A stretch of 6,344 nucleotides of DNA from Dysgonamonadaceae bacterium. GTDB lineage: Bacteria > Bacteroidota > Bacteroidia > Bacteroidales > Azobacteroidaceae. The notes under the pieces were generated by a model, which did no database searches, had not been told where the DNA came from, and was given only the letters and a program-made list of their open reading frames with translations. The stretch spans positions 1-6,344 of the forward strand of contig JAITAH010000258.1 of NCBI GenBank assembly GCA_031284225.1. The letters run 5' to 3'. Shown here piece after piece: positions 1-5,856 of this stretch. Numbering within the stretch: the first letter of the stretch is position 1; every line of letters starts with the position of its first letter. A program made the position numbers and the translations under genes.

Positions 1-570
1 TGCTTTATATGATGGATTCAACCACCATTTCGCTGTTCGATAACATCCTAAAAGGCGTTGGCAGACATCCAAAATCGGGCAAACGAAAAGGGTCTTGTTG
101 TGGCAAAAGAAGAAAGAATTGTGTTTGAGAAAGGTGATTTGCGACACGAATCGCGCAAGGTTGAGATTTGGGAGGGAAAGAAGCAACCGGTTGTCCTACT
201 GACCAATAACTTTGAGTTTTCCATCGAAGATTTACGAGAAATTTATCGCCGTCGATGGGCTATTGAAATGCTCTACAAGCAACTCAAACAGAACTTCCCG
301 CTGCATTTTTTCTACGGGGACACTGTAAATGCCATTCAAATACAAACTTGGGTAGTACTTATTGCCAATTTACTCTGCACGGTCATCGAACGGAAGATAA
401 AACGCCACTGTTCGTTCTCGCAAATCGTAACAATGGTACGGCAAACGCTGATGTATTACATAGATTTCGTCGCTTTTATGGAAAATCCGAACAGAAGTTG
501 GCAAATCATATCCGAAGAATACGAAAAATCACCCCCTAAAATCGTACAATATTCACTCAACTTTGGATAG
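1..570 (+). pseudogene. IS4-family transposase remnant, internally deleted and frameshifted, 5' part outside the window
   Basis: The remnant lies in two frames. Frame 3 (from base 3) reads YMMDSTTISLFDNILKGVGR and then HPKSGKRKG, the DST block that carries the first catalytic aspartate (codon 15-17). It hits a stop at 126-128. From about base 93 the homology continues in frame 1 and ends at TAG 568-570, with IYRRRWAIEMLYKQLKQNFP around 241-300. That block fits the IS4 signature Y-(2)-R-(3)-E-(6)-K, so it holds the catalytic glutamate. In intact relatives, as I recall them, roughly 100 residues including the second aspartate lie between these blocks. They are missing here, so the junction near 92-98 looks like a deletion that also changed frame. 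The TTG at 58 is therefore not a real start. The N-terminus is cut by the window edge. The product should be inactive. Family call firm; exact deletion size inferred. Confidence 0.85.
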
Positions 571-667
571 GCGGGCTTACTTTTTCAAAATCCTATCCGA
601 AATGCTGTTTTATCGGCACTTCGGACGGGGTGGTTATGTGATTTTGTGGTTTACCGGACAGCAATAA
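571..667 (+). mobile_element. Probable right end of the IS4-type element
   Basis: This short stretch sits between the transposase stop and the tmk stop (671-673) and has no gene of its own. The segment GGTTTACCGGACAG at 648-661 is a candidate terminal inverted repeat, because insertion-sequence ends typically lie just beyond the transposase gene. The matching left end is outside the window, so neither the repeat nor a target-site duplication can be confirmed. One frame (566-667) stays open for about 33 codons after the transposase stop, but nothing supports it as a gene. Confidence 0.4.
596..625. repeat. Imperfect inverted repeat in the IS end
   Basis: TCCGAA (596-601) pairs perfectly with TTCGGA (620-625). 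Inside, after one A/C mismatch, TGC pairs with GCA, leaving a 10-base loop. It could fold as a hairpin in DNA or RNA. There is no T-run on either side, so it does not look like an intrinsic terminator for the transposase or for tmk, which ends 46 bp away on the opposite strand. Confidence 0.5.
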
Positions 668-670
668 ATT

Positions 671-1351
671 TTAATACTGCAAAAATGCTATAATCCGCTC
701 ATTAATCAGTTCTGGTTCCAACATCTTATCCCTGTTATCACAACAGGAAATTGCTTCAAAATCCGACTGTTCCCGAATCATTTTTTGATACTCGTCATAT
801 ACTTTCTGCTGCAGCGACAGCGAGGCCTCATGAATATCGATTTTCCCGTTCAAATAATTCCGGTCGGTACCCTCGCGCGTACCGGACAACGACCGCGCTA
901 TATGGTCGAACGGAACATCCAGAAAAAACGATTTGTAGGGACGCGGTAATTGGTTATAGTCGTATTCAAAAGTCAAAATCCATTGTTTAAGATTTTCCTT
1001 TTCGCTTTCGTTTTCCATTTTGGCGCACTGAAATGCGATATTGGAATTGACGTAGCGGTCGGCCAAAACCACATATCCGTTATTTAACCAGTCGAGGATG
1101 GTTTCGACATGCTCTTTCCGGTCGTTGGCAAACAGTAAAGCGACTAATTTTGGGGGAACTTCCTGTACCGAGCCGTATTCGCCACGCAGAAATTCGGCAA
1201 TCAATGTTCCGTATTGCCCTCGATTCAACATTGGAAAATGGATATAGCGGTACGGCACATGAGCGCTGTCCAGCTTTTTTTTCAATAATTCGATTTGGGT
1301 GGACTTTCCCGAACCATCCAATCCTTCGATAACAATTAATTTTCCTTTCAT
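671..1351 (-). CDS. tmk: Thymidylate kinase (dTMP kinase)
   Basis: The 226-residue product matches the usual 200-230 residues for the family. It phosphorylates dTMP to dTDP with ATP in the cytoplasm, on the way to dTTP. Visible motifs are the P-loop GLDGSGKST (residues 10-18), the HFP segment (38-40), FANDRKEH (74-81) with the substrate-side arginine, the DRY motif (98-100) followed by [10 protein letters not shown], and a lid-like stretch [11 protein letters not shown] (154-164). The DRY context and the LPRP element before the FFLDVPF strand are typical of the Bacteroidales version as I remember it. I chose the ATG at 1351-1349 because it forms an ATGA overlap with the guaA stop (1350-1348). 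An in-frame ATG two codons earlier (1357) would add only Met-Gly. No promoter is seen between the genes, so tmk should be transcribed and translationally coupled with guaA. No terminator is evident after it. Confidence 0.95.
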   Translation of the reverse strand: MKGKLIVIEGLDGSGKSTQIELLKKKLDSAHVPYRYIHFPMLNRGQYGTLIAEFLRGEYGSVQEVPPKLVALLFANDRKEHVETILDWLNNGYVVLADRYVNSNIAFQCAKMENESEKENLKQWILTFEYDYNQLPRPYKSFFLDVPFDHIARSLSGTREGTDRNYLNGKIDIHEASLSLQQKVYDEYQKMIREQSDFEAISCCDNRDKMLEPELINERIIAFLQY

Positions 1352-2865
1352 TCCCATTCAATTGTCGCGGGCGGTTTGGAACTGACGTCATACACCACCC
1401 GGTTCACGCCCTGTACTTTATTGATGATTTCGTTAGATACTTTAGCCAAAAATTCATAAGGCAAATGCGCCCAATCGGCCGTCATAGCGTCGGCGGATGT
1501 AACGGCGCGAAGGGCTACAACGTTTTCGTACGTTCGCTCATCGCCCATTACGCCTACCGACTGCACGGGTAACAGGATAACGCCGGCCTGCCAAACGTCG
1601 TCGTATAATTTCCATTCACGCAAGCCATTGATAAATATGGCGTCGGCTTCCTGCAGGATGCGTACTTTTTCTGGGGTAATATCGCCCAAAATCCGGACGC
1701 CCAAGCCCGGACCGGGAAAAGGATGCCGCTTGATCAAATGTTCCGCCATGCCCAACTCTCGACCCACTTGCCGCACTTCGTCCTTAAATAGCAGGCGGAG
1801 CGGTTCCACCAGCTTCAATTGCATTTTTTCCGGCAGGCCGCCCACATTGTGATGCGATTTGATGGTGGCGCCCGTAATCGAAAGCGATTCGATAATATCC
1901 GGATAAATCGTTCCTTGAGCCAGCCAGCGGACGTCCTGCAATTGATTGGCTTCGCGTTCGAAAATATCAATAAAGCCTTTGCCTATAATTTTGCGTTTCT
2001 TTTCGGGTTCTTTCACTCCGGCCAGCGCCCGGTAAAAATAATCTTTAGCGTCCACGCCGATAACGTTCAAACCCAAGTGTTCATAATCTTCCAGTACTTT
2101 TTCAAACTCTTTTTTCCGCAACAAGCCGTTATCCACGAAAATACATGTCAAGTTGTTGCCGACCGCCTTGTGCAGCAATACCGCGCTGACCGACGAGTCC
2201 ACGCCGCCGGACAAAGCCAGAATCAGCTTATCGTTCCCTAATGTTTCTTTGAGCTGCCGAACGGTTGACTGGATGAAATTCGCCGGCGTCCACTCTTTTT
2301 TTGCGCCGCACACCGACAGGAAATTATCCAGAATCGTCATTCCAATGGATGTATGGAACACTTCGGGATGAAACTGCACTCCCCAGGTTTTTTCACCTTC
2401 AATGCGATAGGCGGCGCATTTCACATCGTTCGTATTGGCAATGATTGTAAAATGGTTCGGAATTTCCGTAATCGTATCGCCGTGCGACATCCAAACCTGC
2501 GCATGTTCCGCCACATGTTTCATCAACGGATCGTTTTTGTCCACCGGACAAAGTATGGCGCGGCCATACTCGCGGCTGTCGCCCTTTTCCACTTTGCCTC
2601 CGGAACTGTATGCCAAATATTGCGCCCCGTAGCAGATTCCCAACACGGGATATTTTCCTCGAATACCGGACAAATCCGGTTTAAAGGCCTCCGGGTCATT
2701 CACCGAAAAAGGACTTCCGGAAAGAATAACCCCGATGATCGATTCGTCGGTTTCCGGAAATTTATTATAGGGTACGATTTCGCAATACGTATTCAGTTCG
2801 CGCAAACGACGGCCAATCAACTGCGTGGTTTGCGAACCGAAATCGAGAATGATTATTTTTTCCAT
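1348..2865 (-). CDS. guaA: GMP synthase (glutamine-hydrolysing)
   Basis: The product is 505 residues, a normal length for the two-domain enzyme that converts XMP, ATP and glutamine to GMP in the last step of guanine nucleotide synthesis. The N-terminal class I glutamine amidotransferase domain spans about 3-185. Its nucleophile is Cys78 in GICYGAQ, and the His166/Glu168 pair lies in QFHPE. The ATP-pyrophosphatase domain follows from about 200, with the P-loop SGGVDSS at 219-225. The C-terminal dimerisation domain contains [14 protein letters not shown] (381-394) and ends in the family signature KPPATIEWE. All expected catalytic residues are present and the frame is intact. The ATG at 2865 places the conserved start [12 protein letters not shown] at the N-terminus. 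It is the first gene of a guaA-tmk operon with a short leader, too short for a purine riboswitch. Cytoplasmic. Confidence 0.98.
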   Translation of the reverse strand: MEKIIILDFGSQTTQLIGRRLRELNTYCEIVPYNKFPETDESIIGVILSGSPFSVNDPEAFKPDLSGIRGKYPVLGICYGAQYLAYSSGGKVEKGDSREYGRAILCPVDKNDPLMKHVAEHAQVWMSHGDTITEIPNHFTIIANTNDVKCAAYRIEGEKTWGVQFHPEVFHTSIGMTILDNFLSVCGAKKEWTPANFIQSTVRQLKETLGNDKLILALSGGVDSSVSAVLLHKAVGNNLTCIFVDNGLLRKKEFEKVLEDYEHLGLNVIGVDAKDYFYRALAGVKEPEKKRKIIGKGFIDIFEREANQLQDVRWLAQGTIYPDIIESLSITGATIKSHHNVGGLPEKMQLKLVEPLRLLFKDEVRQVGRELGMAEHLIKRHPFPGPGLGVRILGDITPEKVRILQEADAIFINGLREWKLYDDVWQAGVILLPVQSVGVMGDERTYENVVALRAVTSADAMTADWAHLPYEFLAKVSNEIINKVQGVNRVVYDVSSKPPATIEWE

Positions 2866-2885
2866 GCCTTTCCTTAAATTTCCCG

Positions 2886-2893
2886 CAAAAATA
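2886..2893 (-). promoter_or_regulatory. Bacteroidetes-type -7 box for guaA-tmk
   Basis: On the minus strand the sequence reads TATTTTTG, an exact match to the Bacteroidetes -7 consensus TAnnTTTG. It lies 20 bp upstream of the guaA ATG, which implies a leader of only about 10-15 nt. A clear TTTG -33 element at the expected distance is not seen, so the promoter is judged on the -7 box and its position alone. Confidence 0.55.
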
Positions 2894-2908
2894 CATATAA
2901 AAGTTGAA

Positions 2909-3097
2909 TTATTTTCCGTTTAAATAAGAATATTGGCCTGGCGAAAGAGTAACTGTTACATATCCGTAGCATGATATTATCATAATTTTACCGTATCCCA
3001 AGAGTGGTCTCCACCCGAACCCACTTAATTCACTTACACTGTTGTTGTCATTGACAAATAGTTTTATGTTGCTTCCAAGAGGCGCTTTTCCAAATGC
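2909..3097 (-). pseudogene. Possible C-terminal gene remnant, unrecognised
   Basis: On the minus strand a frame is open for 62 codons to TAA at 2911-2909. It reads AFGKAPLGSNIKLFVNDNNS at its beginning and [11 protein letters not shown] at its end. The composition is protein-like (alternating hydrophobic residues, Gly/Asn/Asp turns, probably beta-rich). There is no start codon at the beginning. The frame is preceded by TAG (3100-3098) and, before that, by the protein-like YWAEVN and a second TAG (3127-3125). The simplest reading is the tail of a gene inactivated by nonsense mutations, lying upstream of guaA in the same direction. I do not recognise the family. Chance openness cannot be excluded, since 62 codons is short. 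Confidence 0.35.
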
Positions 3098-3174
3098 CTA
3101 ATTTACCTCTGCCCAATAATGAAGCTAAGAAAAAGAAGGCGTTGGTTGTAAACAAAAATTGGGATGAGTTTGCT

Positions 3175-3220
3175 ATCTGATTTTGTTTTATTCAGGAATG
3201 GTGTGTGTATTTGTGGTATG
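3175..3220 (+). repeat. Promoter-like repeat, copy A
   Basis: This is the first of two related sequences (the other is 3371-3413). Aligned by eye, about 36 of 46 columns are identical, counting 3 gap positions. It contains a TTTG at 3182-3185, then 20 bp, then TGTATTTG at 3206-3213, one base off the TAnnTTTG consensus. The similarity covers the spacer as well as the boxes, so it is more than shared promoter consensus. Any transcript would start about at the left arm of the inverted repeat 3211-3252. Confidence 0.5.
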
Positions 3221-3252
3221 GTTGGGAAAATATATACCCAACCACACCACAA
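3211..3252. repeat. Strong inverted repeat (16-bp arms, 10-base loop)
   Basis: TTGTGGTATGGTTGGG (3211-3226) pairs with CCCAACCACACCACAA (3237-3252), with a single A/C mismatch at the seventh base pair. The loop is AAAATATATA. The arms are G/C-rich against an A/T-rich background. There is no T-tract on either side, which argues against an intrinsic terminator. Its position overlapping the -7 box and presumed start of promoter copy A suits an operator or a 5'-end RNA hairpin, but this is inference. Confidence 0.75.
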
Positions 3253-3370
3253 AATATTCAATTTGTCGCGTCTATCCTAAAAGACAAACTTCCTCCCGAA
3301 TTAAATCAAGAAGAATACTTTGTAGTTAAGTTATCACAAGACGATAAACTATTTAGGATTGAAAACTAAT

Positions 3371-3413
3371 ATGTGATTTTGTTTATTGAAAAATAGTCTG
3401 TATATTTGTGATG
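3371..3413 (+). promoter_or_regulatory. Bacteroidetes-type promoter for the membrane cassette (repeat copy B)
   Basis: TTTG at 3378-3381 is followed after 19 bp by TATATTTG at 3401-3408, an exact match to the TTTG / TAnnTTTG promoter architecture. Transcription would begin near 3412-3415, giving a leader of about 80 nt before the ATG at 3492. The whole segment resembles 3175-3220, including its spacer. An ATG at 3411 opens a 22-codon frame ending at 3479, but this would be essentially leaderless and is not called as a gene. Confidence 0.65.
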
Positions 3414-3491
3414 GGCTTATTCGACATGTTTACCCTAAAAATATACAGAATTGGTGTAAATAAGTATGTCGTTTCCTAAAATTATACAAGT

Positions 3492-3743
3492 ATGAAAAGT
3501 GCAAATTTATTGATCGGGTTAGGCGTCGGACTGTTGATTGGAGCGGTTGCCGGCATCTATTTTTCGTCCAGCGATGAAGAAAAGGCGGAGTATTTGAACG
3601 AAATCAACGCAAAAGTTGATAAAGCCAAAGAGAAAATCGGGAAAATGGTCAACGATGGCTTGGACGAATTGGAAAAAGCCAGCGACAAGATCAATCATGT
3701 CGCTCAAAATGCCATTTCACGAGTAAAAGCGTGCCAAATTTGA
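3492..3743 (+). CDS. YtxH-like small membrane-anchored protein
   Basis: The 83-residue product has one N-terminal membrane segment (about residues 5-24, Gly/Leu-rich LLIGLGVGLLIGAVAGIYFS). A charged amphipathic helix rich in Lys, Glu, Asp and Ala follows (about 27-78). This is the layout of YtxH-domain and DUF883-like proteins: a short anchor with an apolipoprotein-like cytoplasmic helix. The start follows promoter copy B. It is the first gene of a tight three-gene cassette, and the next gene starts 2 bp after its TGA. Similar proteins are often general-stress or stationary-phase membrane proteins. That role is by analogy, and no catalytic residues exist to test it. Confidence 0.8.
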   Translation: MKSANLLIGLGVGLLIGAVAGIYFSSSDEEKAEYLNEINAKVDKAKEKIGKMVNDGLDELEKASDKINHVAQNAISRVKACQI

Positions 3744-3745
3744 TT

Positions 3746-4144
3746 ATGGAAACCTATACGTTCAGCACGCTCATCGCTGCTTTGAAAACAGATGTAAAAG
3801 AATTGGCGGAAATCAAATTGGAACTTTTACGTCTGGAAACTGTTGAAAAGAGTTCGGCGGCAGGTTCTTTCCTGCTTTACGGTTTGATAATCATAAATCT
3901 GGTTTTCTTTGCGCTTTTGTTTGCCTTCATTGCACTCGGTTTCCTCTTGGGAGAATGGATAGATAACATTGCCGGAGGTTTCGTCATTGTTACGCTCATT
4001 TATTTATTGCTTCTTATCCTTCTGATTGTCTGCCGGAAACCTATACTGACCGGTTTTAAGAACCGGTTTTTAAAAGTATTGGATCCGGACTTGGACGACG
4101 AAACGAAATACGAAGCCAAACATTCTCGCAAAAGCGCCGGATAA
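3746..4144 (+). CDS. Phage-holin-like (holin-X / YqjE-type) membrane protein
   Basis: Counted from the ATG at 3746 (METYTFSTL) the product has 132 residues. An N-terminal amphipathic helix (about 4-33, LAEIKLELLRLETVEK) precedes two hydrophobic membrane helices at about 41-68 and 75-96. A charged, basic/acidic C-terminal tail follows (KNRFLKVLDPDLDDETKYEA). This is the architecture of the putative Actinobacterial Holin-X / YqjE family, whose members are usually chromosomal membrane proteins and not lysis proteins. A GTG at 3731 could extend it by five residues but would overlap the previous gene. The ATG two bases after the YtxH-like stop is the better start and implies translational coupling. 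There are no phage genes nearby, so a lysis role is not suggested. Confidence 0.8.
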   Translation: METYTFSTLIAALKTDVKELAEIKLELLRLETVEKSSAAGSFLLYGLIIINLVFFALLFAFIALGFLLGEWIDNIAGGFVIVTLIYLLLLILLIVCRKPILTGFKNRFLKVLDPDLDDETKYEAKHSRKSAG

Positions 4145-4158
4145 AAAAGAAAGAATGT

Positions 4159-4509
4159 ATGAAATCGGTTAAATTAACCCCATCAGAAGTCTTGCTTAGA
4201 CAAAAAATCCGTTTGCAAGCCAAGTCCGACGCCCTCATCGAGGGTTTGGAAAACAACCTGGAATACCTGCAACATAATATGGGCGCCCTTATCGGCCAGA
4301 CTGTCAGGGATGCTGTGCTGTCGAAAACGCCTCCTATCCTGCAATCCTTGCTAAATAAAGAGGAAAATTCGGAAACAAGCGTCTTCAATCGCTGGGCATT
4401 GATAGAAGGAGTCTTGGATATTCTTCCTTTCTTTATTAAAGGATCCAAAGGATGGATAGTCCGTCTGGTATTGGATCAGGTCAAGAAATGGATTTTTAAG
4501 CGAAAATAA
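4159..4509 (+). CDS. Conserved-looking hypothetical protein, third gene of the membrane cassette
   Basis: The product is 116 residues and I cannot assign it to a named family. It begins with a charged helical stretch (LRQKIRLQAKSDALIEGLEN, about 13-32). The middle holds TVRDAVLSKTPPILQSLL (about 48-65). The C-terminal part is more hydrophobic (LIEGVLDILPFFIKGSKGWI, about 81-100) and ends in the basic tail VKKWIFKRK, so it is probably membrane-associated by an amphipathic helix. It starts 14 bp after the holin-like gene, preceded by a purine-rich tract AAAAAAGAAAG. By position and size it parallels yqjK in the enterobacterial yqjD-yqjE-yqjK cluster, but I see no sequence identity that proves it. 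Confidence 0.7.
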   Translation: MKSVKLTPSEVLLRQKIRLQAKSDALIEGLENNLEYLQHNMGALIGQTVRDAVLSKTPPILQSLLNKEENSETSVFNRWALIEGVLDILPFFIKGSKGWIVRLVLDQVKKWIFKRK

Positions 4510-4595
4510 AACTTTTCACATAGCACAGAAAAACAGGATTACTTTTATATCTATGTTACTAAAATCGTTGCCACGGATTTTTTATTCTCTCACCC

Positions 4596-4626
4596 TTGGA
4601 TATAAGACCTTTTTCCTGTAATTTTG
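4596..4626 (+). promoter_or_regulatory. Bacteroidetes-type promoter for the C1B peptidase gene
   Basis: TAATTTTG at 4619-4626 matches TAnnTTTG exactly. TTG at 4596-4598 lies 20 bp upstream as a partial -33 element (CTTG in place of TTTG). The inferred start near 4632 leaves a leader of about 30 nt before the ATG at 4663. The rest of the 4510-4662 intergenic stretch shows no terminator-like hairpin. Confidence 0.6.
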
Positions 4627-4662
4627 CAACAAAATACTCATTAATTTATAAATAATCACATT

Positions 4663-5856
4663 ATGAAACATTTTTTCATCTCTCTATGGGCATGTTGCAT
4701 TTTCCTTCCGGGAGTTGCACAGGAAGCCGCGAAACCTTGGGGATTTCAATTTACGACCCTGAAAGAAATTCCCATTACGCCGGTTAAAAATCAATCCAGT
4801 TCAGGCACTTGCTGGAGTTTTTCGGGATTGGGACTTATTGAAGCCGAACTGTTGCGGCAAGGAAAAGGCGAACACGACCTGTCCGAAATGTTTATCGTAC
4901 ACAAAAATTACGGCGAAAAAGCGCAAAAATATGTCCGTATGAACGGTACTATCAATTTTGCCGGCGGCGGCTCTTTTGCCGATGTGCTGGATTGCATCCG
5001 CGACTATGGTATTGTTCCCGACGCTATTCAAACGGGATTAAACTATGGAGATACTGTCCACAGGCATGGCGAATTAGACCAAACATTGAAAGCATACATT
5101 GGTGCAATTGTAAAAAATCCGAACAAAAAATTATCCACCGCCTGGTATAGAGCTTATATCGGCATCGTAAACGCCTATTTGGGCGAATGTCCGGAATCGT
5201 TCACTTACAACGGAAAACAATACACTCCGAAAACGTATGCCCAATCATTGGGAATCCATGCAGAAGATTACATTTCGCTGACTTCCTTTACGCATCATCC
5301 GTTTTACACGGCTTTCCCGATCGAAATTCCGGACAACTGGCGATGGTCGGATTCGTACAATCTTCCTTTGAACGAACTGATGCAGTTAATTGATAATGCG
5401 TTAGATAAAGGATACTGCGTAGCATGGGCGTCCGACGTCAGCAGCGAAAAAGAAAAAGAGTTCAGCCGGAAAGGTATTGCAATGGTACCCGACGTTCATG
5501 CGACCGAAGGCCCCGGATCCGATCAGGCACACTGGTTGGGACTTTCTCAAACAGATAAGGAAGCGCTGATCGCCAACTTCACATCGCCCGTGCCGGAAAA
5601 GAAGATTACCCAAGAAATGCGTCAGGAAGCATTCGACAACTACGAAACGACCGACGATCACGGCATGTTGATTTACGGAACAGCTCAGGATCAGAACGGT
5701 TCAAAATATTATCTGGTGAAAAATTCCTGGGGAACCGCATCGCCGTATCATGGAATATGGTACGTTTCCGTCCCTTTCGTCGAATACAAAACCATCAGTA
5801 TCGTAGTACATAAAGACGCAATTCCTAAAGAAATACGGAAAAAACTCGGTTTATAA
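4663..5856 (+). CDS. Exported C1B-family cysteine peptidase (bleomycin hydrolase / aminopeptidase C-like)
   Basis: The product is 397 residues. A signal peptide (MKHFFISLWACCIFLPGVA, probable cleavage near residue 19 before QEAAKP) sends it to the periplasm or beyond. The papain-fold catalytic set is complete. Gln44 is the oxyanion residue in PVKNQ, Cys50 is the nucleophile in SGTCWSFS, His333 lies in TTDDHGM and Asn354 in VKNSWG. Large insertions between Cys and His, including SLTSFTHHPFYTAF (205-218), separate it from ordinary C1A papains and fit the bleomycin-hydrolase-like C1B group common in Bacteroidetes. That group has aminopeptidase or peptide-trimming activity. Cytoplasmic PepC enzymes lack a signal peptide, so peptide scavenging in the envelope is the likely role here, though the substrate is unknown. 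No type IX secretion tail is seen. It has its own promoter and overlaps the next gene by one base. Confidence 0.9.
   Translation: MKHFFISLWACCIFLPGVAQEAAKPWGFQFTTLKEIPITPVKNQSSSGTCWSFSGLGLIEAELLRQGKGEHDLSEMFIVHKNYGEKAQKYVRMNGTINFAGGGSFADVLDCIRDYGIVPDAIQTGLNYGDTVHRHGELDQTLKAYIGAIVKNPNKKLSTAWYRAYIGIVNAYLGECPESFTYNGKQYTPKTYAQSLGIHAEDYISLTSFTHHPFYTAFPIEIPDNWRWSDSYNLPLNELMQLIDNALDKGYCVAWASDVSSEKEKEFSRKGIAMVPDVHATEGPGSDQAHWLGLSQTDKEALIANFTSPVPEKKITQEMRQEAFDNYETTDDHGMLIYGTAQDQNGSKYYLVKNSWGTASPYHGIWYVSVPFVEYKTISIVVHKDAIPKEIRKKLGL

Larger units (their letters stand above)
3094..3369 (+). pseudogene. Possible short gene remnant split by an in-frame TGA, unrecognised
   Basis: From ATG 3094 the frame encodes 28 residues (beginning MPNLPLPNNEAKKKKALVVN) to TGA 3178-3180. 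The same frame then stays open for another 62 codons to TAA 3367-3369, with no ATG in that part. The last 35 or so codons look most protein-like: FVASILKDKLPPELNQEEYF then VVKLSQDDKLFRIEN. TGA is used as a normal stop for guaA and for the YtxH-like gene here, so recoding is unlikely. The inverted repeat and the first promoter-like copy lie inside this frame. Either this is one decayed gene, or two unrelated scraps happen to share a frame. No family recognised. Confidence 0.3.
2866..3491. other. 626-bp region without an intact gene
   Basis: This stretch separates the leftward guaA operon from the rightward membrane cassette. It contains the guaA -7 box, a minus-strand gene-like fragment (2909-3097), a plus-strand fragment split by a stop (3094-3369), a strong inverted repeat (3211-3252) and two related promoter-like sequences (3175-3220 and 3371-3413). 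The mixture of open frames lacking starts with preserved protein-like composition suggests decayed genes rather than plain spacer. No tRNA, CRISPR repeat or recognisable riboswitch was seen in it. Confidence 0.6.

Noticed and set aside
58..570. Complete 170-residue transposase gene starting at TTG 58
   Set aside because: The upstream DST block in another frame shows the start is an artefact of a deletion junction; the gene is a remnant.
596..625. Intrinsic terminator for tmk or the transposase
   Set aside because: The stem is imperfect and no T-run follows it on either strand.
1819..2877. Long plus-strand ORFs opposite guaA
   Set aside because: They are shadows of the conserved guaA coding strand with no recognisable motifs.
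2866..2885. Purine riboswitch ahead of guaA
   Set aside because: The -7 box is only 20 bp from the ATG, leaving a leader too short for an aptamer.
3411..3479. 22-codon ORF right after promoter copy B
   Set aside because: It would be essentially leaderless, is very short, and has no recognisable features; more likely part of the 5' leader of the cassette.
3731..3745. GTG start extending the holin-like protein by five residues
   Set aside because: It overlaps the preceding gene, and an ATG lies two bases after that gene's stop, which is the better start.
3746..4144. Phage lysis holin or prophage remnant
   Set aside because: No endolysin, structural or integrase genes are nearby; the two-TM Holin-X/YqjE architecture is common in chromosomal membrane cassettes.
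4663..4720. Lipoprotein signal (LWAC) in the peptidase
   Set aside because: Trp at the second lipobox position is atypical and a hydrophobic stretch continues after the Cys; a standard signal peptide with a VAQ cleavage region fits better.
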